Source: Planotetraspora sp. A-T 1434
Lineage (GTDB): Bacteria; Actinomycetota; Actinomycetes; Streptosporangiales; Streptosporangiaceae
NCBI RefSeq assembly: GCF_025420585.1
Contig: NZ_JAOEGB010000013.1
Coordinates: forward strand, 62,001-126,000
DNA length: 64,000 nt
Reading direction: 5' to 3'
A program made the translations under genes and the position numbers. Shown here in pieces: positions 8,944-17,249 of this stretch. The notes under the pieces are model-generated. The model had not been told where the DNA came from and ran no database searches. It saw only the letters and a list, made by a program, of their open reading frames with translations. Positions within the stretch are counted from its first letter, which is position 1, and every line of letters begins with the position of its first letter.

Positions 8944-9489
8944 ATGATTTGTCAGCATGACGGAATAGCGGTGAGTGCAAAGAGCCTGGCCGTGTGCTTT
9001 CTCGTCGGCACTTCCGCTTCGGCCGTGTTCTTCGGGGCCGTCACACCATCCGCGGCAAGCGCCACGGAGCGCCCCCAGACGCACCGGAAGGAATTGAGCC
9101 TCGGTCATTCGGCTGACCGGGATCCCGCCCCTGGCGGAAAAGGTGCACGTGACCGGACGACATACGTCGGAGGGGGCAGCACCGACAATCACGGCTATCA
9201 GCACACCTCTACTACCTCCGAGGACGGCGCGACCAGCGTGCAGAACGCGCTGTGCAGGCGTACCAGGGTGTGCAACATCACCCAGAAGGTCACGGTCGTG
9301 ATGGCGGACAAGCCCGCTCAGCAGACGGCGAGCACCCCGCAGAAGGCCGATGCTCCCGCACCGGTAGCGAGTGCGACGCCCGCCGCCTCCCCCACCCCGA
9401 CAGCCTGTGCCGTCCCCACGCTGGGCCTGGGTGCGTTCCTGGATCTGAACGCGACCGTCAACGCGGGTGCCGGCCTTCTCGGGGGATAA
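8944..9489 (+). CDS. Secreted Pro/Ala-rich two-cysteine protein (copy 3, divergent)
   Basis: 181 residues from ATG 8944. The frame is open further upstream, but this start has a GGGGGCGG purine stretch and puts a hydrophobic segment (residues about 10-35, SLAVCFLVGTSASAVFFGA) at the N-terminus. The segment SVQNALCRRTRVCNITQ repeats the motif of copies 1 and 2. The C-terminal third is low-complexity Pro/Ala/Thr, ending ACAVPTLGLGAFLDLNATVNAGAGLLGG. It is probably surface-exposed. The family relationship to copies 1 and 2 rests on the short Cys motif and gene order. Confidence 0.6.
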   Translation: MICQHDGIAVSAKSLAVCFLVGTSASAVFFGAVTPSAASATERPQTHRKELSLGHSADRDPAPGGKGARDRTTYVGGGSTDNHGYQHTSTTSEDGATSVQNALCRRTRVCNITQKVTVVMADKPAQQTASTPQKADAPAPVASATPAASPTPTACAVPTLGLGAFLDLNATVNAGAGLLGG

Positions 9490-9529
9490 ACGCCCCAACC
9501 TCCTCCGCGCTTCCGCTAGGGGCCGGTGC

Positions 9530-9835
9530 CGATCTGCCGGCAGTTGTCCCGGCCGCCGGGTTCGAAGGCCCACCGGAGAGCTTCGCGGCCTTCAGCGCTA
9601 CTGCCGTCATCGGCCACACCTCCATGCGGGGATACGTGGCCGAGCACGATGGCGTACCCGTGGCCACCTCCTTCGGCGTTCAAATCGCTGTCCCTCCGCT
9701 GCACCGGCGGCGTGGGTACGGCCGGCAGGGCGGCGACGACCGCCGTCCTGCGCGACGCCTACGCGGACGGGAGCGCGTACCGCTTTCCTGCACGGCAGCG
9801 CGATGGGCATGCGGCGTCCGCGACGGGTGCCTGCT
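9530..9835 (+). pseudogene. GNAT-family N-acetyltransferase relic
   Basis: Pieces of one acetyltransferase occur in three different + frames in the right order: SMRGYVAEHDGVPVATSFG, then AVPPLHRRRGYGR (the acetyl-CoA-binding loop), then AATTAVLRDAYADG, then ARTAFLHGSAMGM. At least two frameshifts separate them and no single frame covers the domain. It ends against the convergent CBS gene. A sequencing error cannot be excluded. Confidence 0.7.
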
Positions 9836-10329
9836 CAGGCGTCGTCGAAGGGGCGGGACGGCTTCGGCGGGAGGACCGGCTCCAGCCGGAAGAGCCCCGT
9901 CGCCACCTCGGTGTCCCCGGTCGACGGCATGCAACGCCCGGCCACCGCGCGAAGCACATCGGTGGCGGTGACGAGGCCTTGCAGCATCTTGGAAGGGCCG
10001 ATGACCGGGACCACGTCGACATCGGAGTCGATCATCACGGCGGCGATGCCGGCGACCGGCATGTCAGCGGCCACATGCGGGCATCTCCGCCCGCCCAGCA
10101 GCTTCTGGACCTCTCCGCTGGACTGATCGGCGGGCCCGCCAGACCAGTGCACGGCGACGTCCTCGCGCCTCAGGACACCGAGCACGCGGGACTTGTCGTC
10201 GACCACCGGGAGGTGATGGACGCCTCCCCGCCGCATGAGCTCCCAGGCCATGAGAGGCGACTCGTCCGGCTTCACGGTGACGATCACCCGCGTCATGACG
10301 TCGGCCGCGGTCAGAGTCTCGATATTCAT
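9835..10329 (-). CDS. CBS-domain pair protein
   Basis: 164 residues made almost entirely of two CBS motifs: residues about 9-60 (DVMTRVIVTVKPDESPLMAW, HHLPVVDDKSRVLGV) and about 85-140 (VAADMPVAGIAAVMIDS, VDVVPVIGPSKMLQG). The start ATG at 10329 is preceded by GGAGAGACC. Such proteins usually bind ATP/AMP/NAD-type ligands; no effector domain is attached. Neighbours are other putative dormancy-regulon genes. The promoter gap of 130 bp behind the DUF4342 gene allows co-transcription. Confidence 0.85.
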   Translation of the reverse strand: MNIETLTAADVMTRVIVTVKPDESPLMAWELMRRGGVHHLPVVDDKSRVLGVLRREDVAVHWSGGPADQSSGEVQKLLGGRRCPHVAADMPVAGIAAVMIDSDVDVVPVIGPSKMLQGLVTATDVLRAVAGRCMPSTGDTEVATGLFRLEPVLPPKPSRPFDDA

Positions 10330-10459
10330 GGTCTCTCCTGTGGTTCTCGCCCGACCTCCATGAGACGGGTGACAACGGACGGCGGGGCGGACGGCGGCAC
10401 CGGCCGGGACGCGGGCATGAGTACGGCTCGGCGGAGACCGGTCACCGCTGTCACAAGAG

Positions 10460-10888
10460 TCATCCGGCGGGAGGAGCCTGCTGCCCGTCTTCGGCGCTGG
10501 GCAGCGCTTCGGGCCGCACCGCTTCAGCGCCGGGCACCTCTTCAGCACTGGCCACCTCTCCAGCGCCGGCCGCCGCTGCGGCCGTGGGCACCTCTTCGGC
10601 GCCGCGCAGCACCTCGATGCCGTCCAGTGCCGCGGGGCCGGCCTGCGGCTCTTCGCGCTCGACCTGGATCGACCACTCCGCGGCCAGGGCGGCAAGGGCG
10701 GCCGCGGCGGTGGCGACGGGTGCCGCGATGAACGCGACCACGCCCAGTGTCACAGGGATCTCCATCACGGTGTGCCCGTGGGAGTTCTTGACGATGATCC
10801 GGCGGACATTGCCCTCGTGGATGATCTGCTTGATCCTGTCGGCGAGCTCGGTCCCGTGAACCCGCACTTCTTCCCTGGTGACGGCCAT
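10460..10888 (-). CDS. DUF4342-like protein with Ala/Glu-rich tail
   Basis: 142 residues. The N-terminal 75 residues (VHGTELADRIKQIIHEGNVRRIIVKN, then IPVTLGVVAFIAAPVATAAAALAALA) match my memory of DUF4342: an amphipathic start, a short beta segment and one hydrophobic helix. The remaining half is a low-complexity tail of alanine, glutamate and proline (repeated AEEVP/GAE). The start ATG at 10888 has a Shine-Dalgarno (GAAGGGAC). A DosR-like site lies 57 bp upstream. DUF4342 genes often sit in actinobacterial DosR-type regions. Function unknown. Confidence 0.7.
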   Translation of the reverse strand: MAVTREEVRVHGTELADRIKQIIHEGNVRRIIVKNSHGHTVMEIPVTLGVVAFIAAPVATAAAALAALAAEWSIQVEREEPQAGPAALDGIEVLRGAEEVPTAAAAAGAGEVASAEEVPGAEAVRPEALPSAEDGQQAPPAG

Positions 10889-10943
10889 CTCGCTGGTCCC
10901 TTCTCTGATCGTGCTTCCAGCATGCCGGGCCCTCGCTCGGGAA

Positions 10944-10961
10944 GGGCCCGCCGAAGGTCCC
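10944..10961. promoter_or_regulatory. DosR/DevR-like operator upstream of DUF4342 gene
   Basis: On the minus strand this reads GGGACCTTCGGCGGGCCC, nearly the same as the site at 250-266. It lies 56 bp upstream of the DUF4342 start, in the correct orientation for that gene. Confidence 0.45.
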
Positions 10962-11042
10962 GCCGTACGCCGCAGAAGACCCTTTTCCGTCGCGCGCCGC
11001 CGGGCGGTGACCGTCCGGCCGGCGTCGGACGTTCCGCCGGAA

Positions 11043-11262
11043 GCGACCTTCCTGGGTGACAACCTGATGGCCCCGGGCGCGCTCGATGAGATCCGGAAGC
11101 GGGGTTCCGGATCCCTGACGACATCGCCCTGGCCTCGTTCGACGACGTGCCGTGGTTCGCCCACGTCAACCCGCCGATCATGGCGATCATGGCGATCACG
11201 GCGATCACGTCGGCCAGGTCGTCGATGGCGCACCGCCCGCCTGCCGAGCTCGGCCGTCGGCT
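11043..11262 (+). pseudogene. LacI-family regulator relic (probably rbs-type)
   Basis: ATFLGDNLMAPGALDEIRKRG in one frame is followed, after a +1 shift, by PDDIALASFDDVPWFAHVNPP in another, and then PPAELGRR. These are the NNLMALGAL, PDDVALVGFDD and QPxYELGRR signatures of the effector domain of LacI regulators. The DNA-binding N-terminus is absent, replaced by the divergent promoter of the DUF4342 gene. Clearly degraded. Confidence 0.75.
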
Positions 11263-11325
11263 TCGCGGTCAGGGGCGGCGCGGCGACCGTGCGGAAGCTC
11301 AAGGGACCGCCTCGGAGACCTGGCC

Positions 11326-11438
11326 TACGTCCCCCACGAGCGTCTCAAGCGGCGGAGCCACTCCGTAGGCTGATCGCCCGCACCGGCGAGGCCCGGCCGT
11401 ACGCCAACGTCATCCTCCGCTGCGGCGTCCCGTTCTGA
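11326..11438 (+). pseudogene. rbsD: rbsD (D-ribose pyranase) 3' relic
   Basis: YVPHERLKRR and, one frame further, ARTGEARPYANVILRCGVPF followed by a stop match the C-terminus of RbsD (RTGExxPYANVILxxGVxF). The N-terminal two thirds are missing and the lacI relic abuts directly, so the ribose transport genes between them have been deleted. It overlaps the 3' end of the convergent DUF2809 gene. Confidence 0.75.
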
Positions 11439-11805
11439 GGTACGGCGAAGCCGCGCGGTGCACGGCCCACCCGACGCAGGCCCCCACGGCGTACCAGAGC
11501 AGATCGGGCGCGTTGAAGGTCGATCCGAGCACCAGCCGGGCCACCGTACTCCGGGCGGACAACTCCGCCGGGATCGGCGTGAGCTGGGCGAACTCGACGA
11601 GCCAGCTGAGACCGAGCGCGACGGCCGCGGCCGTGACCGGACGCGTCCGCGGCGCCACCACGATGATCAGGGCGTAGACGAGAACCGTGTAGAGCAGGTC
11701 CCCCGCGTATTTGGCCACCGGCCCCTCGAACGCCGCCCGGACCCCCAGCCCCACGGCGACCACGATCACGGCGGCGACGACCGCCGTAAACCGGTAACGC
11801 GACAT
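11410..11805 (-). CDS. DUF2809 family membrane protein
   Basis: 131 residues with four hydrophobic segments (about 7-25, 35-52, 58-75, 98-115). GDLLYTVLVYALI, ALGLSWLVEFAQL and NAPDLLWYAVGACVGWA are typical of DUF2809 (VanZ-like small membrane proteins). Start ATG 11805, with AAGGTC as a weak Shine-Dalgarno. Its stop lies inside the rbsD relic. Function unknown. The 11806-11982 interval upstream shows no further gene. Confidence 0.8.
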   Translation of the reverse strand: MSRYRFTAVVAAVIVVAVGLGVRAAFEGPVAKYAGDLLYTVLVYALIIVVAPRTRPVTAAAVALGLSWLVEFAQLTPIPAELSARSTVARLVLGSTFNAPDLLWYAVGACVGWAVHRAASPYLRTGRRSGG

Positions 11806-11982
11806 CCGGAGACCTTACCGCGCGACTGACGGCCCGGCATCCGGCGCCCTACAGTACGACCGACTACGATCTGCCCTGTCCACCGTCATGCAATTGTCCG
11901 GTCAGCGACTCCGAGACATCCATTGCGGTCCGCTCATGATTCCTCCCGCAACGGCTGGCCTGCGCTGCTTACTCAGAAACCG

Positions 11983-12276
11983 TCAAATCACGGTGCTCAC
12001 GTGGAACACCTCAGGAGGCGCGACGAAGAAGGGCCCCACGGCGCTGGACAACTTGATGAACGCCTCGGTCTTGACGAACACCTCGGTGTGGTGCTCCAAC
12101 GTCTCCCACAGGGCGCACATCAGGAACACGCCCTCCTTGTCAATGGCTCGGAACAGCTTCACGTCCAAACAGCCATCGGCCTTCGTGAGGAGCGACAGAT
12201 TCGACCGGACAACGGATTCGAACTCATCTTGCTTGCCCTTGGCGACCACTAGCTGAGCCACTTCCCAAACAGCCAT
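11983..12276 (-). CDS. ABM-domain (antibiotic biosynthesis monooxygenase-like) small protein
   Basis: 97 residues. A ferredoxin-like ABM fold is indicated by VAQLVVAKGKQDEFESVVRS, GCLDVKLFRA and FLMCALWETLEHHTEVF. Such proteins work as dimers and include cofactor-free monooxygenases, but many have unknown roles. Strong Shine-Dalgarno (AGGAGGTAAG) before ATG 12276. The gene lies 290 bp behind malic enzyme, and its upstream region carries leader copy 1, shared with the ring-cleavage and isomerase genes, so it probably belongs to the same regulon. Confidence 0.82.
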   Translation of the reverse strand: MAVWEVAQLVVAKGKQDEFESVVRSNLSLLTKADGCLDVKLFRAIDKEGVFLMCALWETLEHHTEVFVKTEAFIKLSSAVGPFFVAPPEVFHVSTVI

Positions 12277-12469
12277 GTTCTTACCTCCTGAGTTGAATTT
12301 CTCTCTCGACTCGAACGCCGCCGTCTGCTTCTCCGACGGAAGGGGCAAGGGCAGACTGTGCTTCACCTGCTGGGCCGTGAACAGCCAGCGTCCCTCGATC
12401 CCGCGAGGATTCGTGGCGCCCGATCATTTGTCACTCCTGGACTCTGTCTCTTTCTGCTCTGTTCGACCG

Positions 12470-12552
12470 CTCGCCATGAAGGTATGCGCCACGTACCCGG
12501 CGGTGGAACGCCGTGCGGATACTCCGTACTCACGGGGAGAGGCTGCCGCTCC
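12470..12552 (-). promoter_or_regulatory. Shared catabolic leader, copy 1
   Basis: Read on the minus strand: GGCAGCCTCTCCCC, then GAGTACGGAGTATCCGCA, then CGTTCCACC..GGTACGTG and CATGGCGAGCGGTCGAACAG. The same string of blocks occurs at 17250-17343 and 17489-17596. It lies upstream of the ABM gene. It is likely a promoter/operator module. The rest of 12277-12566 shows no gene. Confidence 0.6.
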
Positions 12553-12566
12553 TTTGGGGCAGGCGA

Positions 12567-14321
12567 TCAGATCGGCCGCACCTCCTGGTAGTCGGGCTGC
12601 CACATGGCGGCCCTGACGCGGTCGTCGATGTCGTCGCCGATGGGGGCCCTGGCCACCTCGTCACGTTGCGCCGCTCGGGCGACCGCGACGGCGACGGCGG
12701 CCGAGGTGTCCCGCAGATCTTCGATCCTGGGCAGGATGGACGCGCCCGGGACGGCCGGCTCGGCAAGCGCCGCGATCTGCTCGGCCGCGGCCTGGAGCAT
12801 GCCGTCCGTGATCCTGCGCGCGCCGGCCACCACGGCTCCCAGCCCCAGGCCGGGAAAGACGAGCGCGTTGTTGGCCTGCCCGATCGTGTACGTGATCCCG
12901 TCGTGCAGGACTGGGGGAAAGGGACTGCCGGTGGCCACGAGCGCCCTGCCGTCGGTCCACCGGATCAGGTCGCCGGGCTGGGCCTCCGACAAGTGCGTGG
13001 GGTTGGACATGGGCAGGATGACAGGCCGTTCGGTGTGTGCCGCCATCTCCCGCACGATCTCTTCCGTGAAGGCGCCGCCGCGGCCGGAGGTTCCGATCAG
13101 GACGGTGGGGTGGATGCGGCGCACCACCTCGTCCAGGCCGATTCCGCCGAGTTCACGGTCGTGGTGCCATCCGGCGACCTCGTCGGCCGGCCGGGCATAG
13201 GGCGTCTGGTAGTCGCGCAGGGCGGCCGAGGTGTCCGTCAGCAGGCCGTTACGCCCCAGAGCCCAGAACCGCCGCCCTGCCGTCCGCGGATCGAGTCCGC
13301 GCGAGATCATCGCGCTGCGCAACTGGTCGGCGATGCCGACGCCGGCCGTTCCCGCACCGAAGACGACCACGCGTTGCTCGTGCAGTGGCGTGCCGGTGGC
13401 GCGCAGGGCGGACAGCACGGCGGCGAGGTTCACCGCACCTGTTCCCTGGATGTCGTCATTGAACGTGAGCACCGTGTCGCCGTAGCGGCCCATGATGCGG
13501 CGGGCGTTGTCGGCCGCGAAGTCCTCCCAGTGCAGCAGCGCGTTGGGAAAGACGTCGGCCACCGCGACGACGAACCTGTCGATGAACGCGTCGTAGGTCG
13601 CCCGGTCCACGCGAGTATGCCGGTTTCCCAAGTAGAGGGGATCGTTGATCAGGCTCTGCCGGTTCGTGCCGACGTCGAGAGCGACGGGGATGACGCGGGC
13701 CGGGTCGATTCCGGCGGCGGCGGTGTAAACGGCCAGCTTGCCGATGGATATCTCCATTCCGCCGACGCCCCAGTCGCCGATGCCCAGGATCGCTTCACCG
13801 TCGGTGGCGACGATCAGGTCAACGTCATCGGCTCCGAGACCGCTCGCGCGCAGGGACCGTTCGATGTCGCCGGGGGCGTCCACGGACAGGTAGATTCCCC
13901 TCGGCCGCCGGTATTGGTGGCTGTAGTGCTCGATCGCCGTCCCGACCGTGGGTGTGTAGACGATGGGGAGCATCTCACTGAGATGCTCGCCCAGCAGCCG
14001 GTAGAAGAGCACCTCGTTGCGATCCTGCAAGGAGCGCAGATAGACGTTCTTGTCCAGGTCGGTCGGTTTCGCCGAGTACTGGGCGTAGGCGCGCGACACC
14101 TGTTGCGGAAGCGACAACACCTGCGAGGGGACCAGCCCCGTCAGACCCAGACCGGATCGCTCCTCCTGGGTGAAGGCCGTGCCCTTGTTGAGCCGTGGAT
14201 CGGCCAGAACCGAGCGCCCCCGGGCGAGCGTCTCCCACACTCCGGTCGCCGGATTCCACCGGCTCGTCACCGCCGGTCCGGGCGACGGCAGGACTGCGTC
14301 GCCGTGCGTGTTCGCCTTCAT
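12567..14321 (-). CDS. NAD(P)-dependent malic enzyme
   Basis: 584 residues, the length of the long (MaeA/ScfA-type) malic enzymes. Malate is oxidatively decarboxylated to pyruvate. Visible signatures are LRSLQDRNEVLFYRLLGEHL, LPIVYTPTVGTAIEHYSH, the active-site ILGIGDWGVGGMEISIGKL, the metal-binding HWEDFAADNAR/TFNDDIQGTG, the nucleotide site VFGAGTAGVGIAD, and LPMSNPTHLSEA. Start ATG 14321 is preceded by GGAAGGAAA. It is located 77 bp behind the YCII gene. It would complete a maleate-fumarate-malate-pyruvate route with the neighbouring isomerase (the fumarase being elsewhere); that role is inferred. Confidence 0.93.
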   Translation of the reverse strand: MKANTHGDAVLPSPGPAVTSRWNPATGVWETLARGRSVLADPRLNKGTAFTQEERSGLGLTGLVPSQVLSLPQQVSRAYAQYSAKPTDLDKNVYLRSLQDRNEVLFYRLLGEHLSEMLPIVYTPTVGTAIEHYSHQYRRPRGIYLSVDAPGDIERSLRASGLGADDVDLIVATDGEAILGIGDWGVGGMEISIGKLAVYTAAAGIDPARVIPVALDVGTNRQSLINDPLYLGNRHTRVDRATYDAFIDRFVVAVADVFPNALLHWEDFAADNARRIMGRYGDTVLTFNDDIQGTGAVNLAAVLSALRATGTPLHEQRVVVFGAGTAGVGIADQLRSAMISRGLDPRTAGRRFWALGRNGLLTDTSAALRDYQTPYARPADEVAGWHHDRELGGIGLDEVVRRIHPTVLIGTSGRGGAFTEEIVREMAAHTERPVILPMSNPTHLSEAQPGDLIRWTDGRALVATGSPFPPVLHDGITYTIGQANNALVFPGLGLGAVVAGARRITDGMLQAAAEQIAALAEPAVPGASILPRIEDLRDTSAAVAVAVARAAQRDEVARAPIGDDIDDRVRAAMWQPDYQEVRPI

Positions 14322-14398
14322 CAACGTTTCCTTCCGGCTCCGCGAGAGATCGCGAGCCCTTGATTCGATCAAGCACCGGAACGACCAGCGGTGGAGGC

Positions 14399-14674
14399 TT
14401 ACCGCTGGATCGACCCGATCAGGACGTTCCATTCGCGCAGCTCGAAGGTCACGTGGCCGGAGCGGACGATGGGACTCTCCCGATAGATCTCCCGCGCCTG
14501 CTCGAGAGAGTCAAAGCGCAGGAGGGCCATACCACCGGCGCCGTCGTTGAATGGGCCCGAGGCGATTAGGGCACCTTCGCCGTACAGCTTGTCCAGGAAC
14601 GCTTTCTGCGCCGCACTGACCTCCTGGTCCGGTAGTCCGTTGACGAATGCGAGCGTCACAACGTATGCCTTCAC
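14399..14674 (-). CDS. YCII-family protein
   Basis: 91 residues. YVVTLAFVNGLPDQEV, LIASGPFNDGAGGMALLRFDSLEQA and VRSGHVTFELREWNVLIG fit the YCII fold (ferredoxin-like, with a conserved His/Asp pair). Members include chloromuconolactone dehalogenase-like lyases and small catabolic helpers. Start GTG 14674 has a strong Shine-Dalgarno (GAGGAGAA). It lies just behind a perfect 16-bp hairpin. A role in ring-cleavage product processing is possible but not shown. Confidence 0.8.
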   Translation of the reverse strand: MKAYVVTLAFVNGLPDQEVSAAQKAFLDKLYGEGALIASGPFNDGAGGMALLRFDSLEQAREIYRESPIVRSGHVTFELREWNVLIGSIQR

Positions 14675-14707
14675 ACCGTTCTCCTCATTGAAAGTCCCTT
14701 TATGCCG

Positions 14708-14751
14708 CTTGGCCGGTGTGGTGATGGCGCGCCGGCACCACACCGGCCAAG
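14708..14751. terminator. Perfect 16-bp inverted repeat (terminator or operator)
   Basis: CTTGGCCGGTGTGGTG and its exact reverse complement CACCACACCGGCCAAG are separated by 12 bp. It lies 8 bp after the hydrolase stop and 34 bp before the YCII start on the minus strand. No T-run follows, as is common for actinobacterial intrinsic terminators. It could instead partially attenuate transcription into the downstream genes. Confidence 0.7.
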
Positions 14752-14759
14752 TGAATCGA

Positions 14760-16034
14760 TCAGCGGTTCTTCGCCGCGGGGAAGCGCGGAGCGAGCCACT
14801 CGACGATGTACTGCAGGGCCTTCTCCCGCTCGGGAAGGGGGTAGCCGAAGTGCTCGGCGTCGAGGAACCGCAGCGTCTTGTCTTCGGACGGGGCGGCGTC
14901 GAAGTGGGCCTTGCTCTCGTCGCTGAAGGCGAGGCTGTCCGCGGTGAAGTTGATCACGAGGAGCGGCTCGTGAACGGACTTCACCGACTTGAGCAGGTCG
15001 GCCCGGGTCGACAGTCCCGACCAGGTGCTCAGCCATGCTCGCGGTGTGACGAGCCGTCCGAATCCAGCGGGGGCGTAGTTGGTCTGATCCGGCCGGGGTC
15101 CGAGAATCGAGGCAGGCTTCCGGGTGGACTTCAAGGCGTGCAGGCTCAGGTCCAGGTACGCCGGGTCGGCCTCGGTCCGGTGGACGACCATGTAGTTTCC
15201 GACCACCGCGCGGCGGGTGATGTAGGCGCGCTCCTCCAGCGGCAGGTCCGCGAACCACGGCTCCTGCGTCTTCTGCTTGTAGCGCCGCTGCTCGGCGATC
15301 AACGCGCGGGCCTTGGCGTCCAGCCGGGCCACCCGGGCCCGCTGCGCCGCCCGGTACCGCTCCAGAAACTCCGCGGAGTACGTGCTGGGCTCCGGGGGCT
15401 CGCGGAATCCGTTGGCCGGGTGGTACATGTCCAGCTCCGGATCCACCGACAGCGGGTCGTCTTCGTCGATGACCGACGGGTCGATGGCGGTCAGCATGAA
15501 CGTTCCCTGGCCGGGATGCGCGGCGAGCAGGACGACGCCGTCCGCGCTGGGCATGTCAACCGCGTTGAGGTCCAGCGGATCCCCGGACGCGGTGTCCGTC
15601 AGCCTGCCCGGCGGTGTCGTCGTCGCCTGCTGCTGGTAAAACGCGAGCAACGACCCGCCGCCGCTGTTGCCCAGCAAGACGATCTTTTCGAAGCCATGCT
15701 CGTTCTTCAGATGGCTCAGCCCCGCCGCGAGATCGAGCAGCAGTCTCTCGTGCTCGCAGTCGACGTCGTTGTTCAGGCTCCGGGGCTGGTGGGCGTAGAA
15801 CGCGTACCCCGCCTCCAGGAGCGCCGGAGCGGCGTAATGGCGGCTCATGTCGCCTCGGGGATGCGACACCACCACGACCGTACGCTCGTCGCCCCGGGTG
15901 TAGAGCACACCGCGGGAGGCGCCGCCGTCGGAGGCGCTGACCGGGATGACCGTCGTCTCGGTCCCCGGCGGCAGCTCCGCGAAATCGATGATGCCGACGC
16001 CCGCGGTGCTGACCTTCGGTCGCTGCTCAGCCAT
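14760..16034 (-). CDS. Alpha/beta-hydrolase
   Basis: 424 residues. The strand-turn-helix LLGNSGGGSLLAFYQ carries the nucleophile in GNSGGG; RGDERTVVVVSHPRGD forms the oxyanion-side strand; LLVINFTADSLAFSD and DAEHFGYPLPER give likely Asp and His of the triad. The middle (about residues 150-290) is a long charged cap. The substrate is unknown. It is located 36 bp behind the homogentisate-dioxygenase-like gene on the same strand, so it may hydrolyse the ring-cleavage product or an upstream ester. Start ATG 16034. It is not a FAH-type hydrolase, which would be the usual partner of a gentisate/homogentisate pathway. Confidence 0.82.
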   Translation of the reverse strand: MAEQRPKVSTAGVGIIDFAELPPGTETTVIPVSASDGGASRGVLYTRGDERTVVVVSHPRGDMSRHYAAPALLEAGYAFYAHQPRSLNNDVDCEHERLLLDLAAGLSHLKNEHGFEKIVLLGNSGGGSLLAFYQQQATTTPPGRLTDTASGDPLDLNAVDMPSADGVVLLAAHPGQGTFMLTAIDPSVIDEDDPLSVDPELDMYHPANGFREPPEPSTYSAEFLERYRAAQRARVARLDAKARALIAEQRRYKQKTQEPWFADLPLEERAYITRRAVVGNYMVVHRTEADPAYLDLSLHALKSTRKPASILGPRPDQTNYAPAGFGRLVTPRAWLSTWSGLSTRADLLKSVKSVHEPLLVINFTADSLAFSDESKAHFDAAPSEDKTLRFLDAEHFGYPLPEREKALQYIVEWLAPRFPAAKNR

Positions 16035-16070
16035 TGTCCGTCAACCTCGATTCACCCTCGTTCCTGACTG

Positions 16071-17231
16071 TCACTGGGCCGCGACCCCCTCGCGCAGCTG
16101 GTCCCCCGCACGCTTCTGGGCCAGGGCCTCGGGCGTGGCAACCAGCGAGTGCGCCCAGTCCACGAAGATGAACTCGAAGTCGGCGACGGTGCCCGGCTTG
16201 ATGCCCTTGCGAAGCTCCTCCTCGACCTTGGCCGGAAGGCCGTGGTGCAGACCCCGCGGAGTGAGCGCGAAGCTCGCCGGGGGCATGGGCACACCGAGAG
16301 CCGTCCCGGCGTGAGTGAACAGGAACTCGTCGTAGTCCATGTTGCGGTGGATCGGCGGGAACGGCTCCGCGTCCGGAGCGGACTCGAGGGGACGGGGAAG
16401 GTAATTGCCCACGACGACGGTCGATGTGGCGAAAACGGCGTGCCCGCTCGGCATGATGTGGATGCGGTCGCTGGTGATCGGCCGGAAGTCCCTGATGTTG
16501 AGCTTGAACGGGAACAGGTCGCCCGACCACCCAATGGCGTCGATCGGATCGAAGTCGTAGTACGCCGTGGTGAACCCGCCCTGGTACTTGACCCGCACCG
16601 GCCACTCGCCGTCCTGGTTGCGGCCGTCACCCAGGTCGTCCAGCTCCGGGGAGGGCACGTACAGCAGTCCCGGGTCGAACGGAGCACGGCGACCGTGTGG
16701 GCCGATGTCGGCGAAGCCGAGCTCCTCGGTCGTCTCGATGATCATAAAGTAGTTGTCCGGACCGGTCGGGCGGATCCGGTAGGTCACGCCCTTCGGCAAC
16801 AGCACATAGTCACCGGGCTCGTAGGGGATCGGGCCGAACTCGGTGTAGAAGGTGCCGGTGCCCTTGTGCACGAAGTACAGCTCGTCCCCGTCGGCGTTAC
16901 GCGCCGAATAGGTCATGTTCGCGCTGCGCCGGCTCACCGAAACGGCCCCGTCGGGGTTGTAGAACAGCCGCAGCGGGTTACCACCGGCGTCCGTCAGGTC
17001 GGTGGGCTCCAGCAGCCGCCCATCGAGGTCGAGGTGGATCCCGGCCCCTTCGGCGCGCTTCCAGGCGGTCGACTCGTGGCGCCGGTACAGGTACGCGTCA
17101 CGGCCCTCGAAGCCATGCCGCGTGAGCATGTCCTCATACACGCCGGGCATGGCGCTCCGTCCCACCCCGCCCTGCCGCAGGACCTCGCCCCTGCGGTGGT
17201 GAATCCAGGATCGCATCGGCCTGATTTCCAT
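16071..17231 (-). CDS. Homogentisate 1,2-dioxygenase-like cupin ring-cleavage enzyme
   Basis: 386 residues, two-cupin fold. ADGDELYFVHKGTGTFYTEFGPIPYEPGDYVLLPKGVTYRI is the N-terminal cupin (given here as the stretch around residues 116-156). IHRNMDYDEFLF and FALTPRGLHHGLP provide the His-Glu-His pattern that binds Fe(II) in homogentisate dioxygenase (HRNxxSE and GxHxxxPD region). The spacing between the first His and Glu is one residue longer than in HmgA, so the true substrate may be another hydroquinone-type acid. Start ATG 17231 with AAGGAGA. Leader copy 2 runs directly into this start. First gene of a two-gene unit with the hydrolase. Confidence 0.8.
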   Translation of the reverse strand: MEIRPMRSWIHHRRGEVLRQGGVGRSAMPGVYEDMLTRHGFEGRDAYLYRRHESTAWKRAEGAGIHLDLDGRLLEPTDLTDAGGNPLRLFYNPDGAVSVSRRSANMTYSARNADGDELYFVHKGTGTFYTEFGPIPYEPGDYVLLPKGVTYRIRPTGPDNYFMIIETTEELGFADIGPHGRRAPFDPGLLYVPSPELDDLGDGRNQDGEWPVRVKYQGGFTTAYYDFDPIDAIGWSGDLFPFKLNIRDFRPITSDRIHIMPSGHAVFATSTVVVGNYLPRPLESAPDAEPFPPIHRNMDYDEFLFTHAGTALGVPMPPASFALTPRGLHHGLPAKVEEELRKGIKPGTVADFEFIFVDWAHSLVATPEALAQKRAGDQLREGVAAQ

Positions 17232-17249
17232 CGGGCTGTCTCCTTCGCC

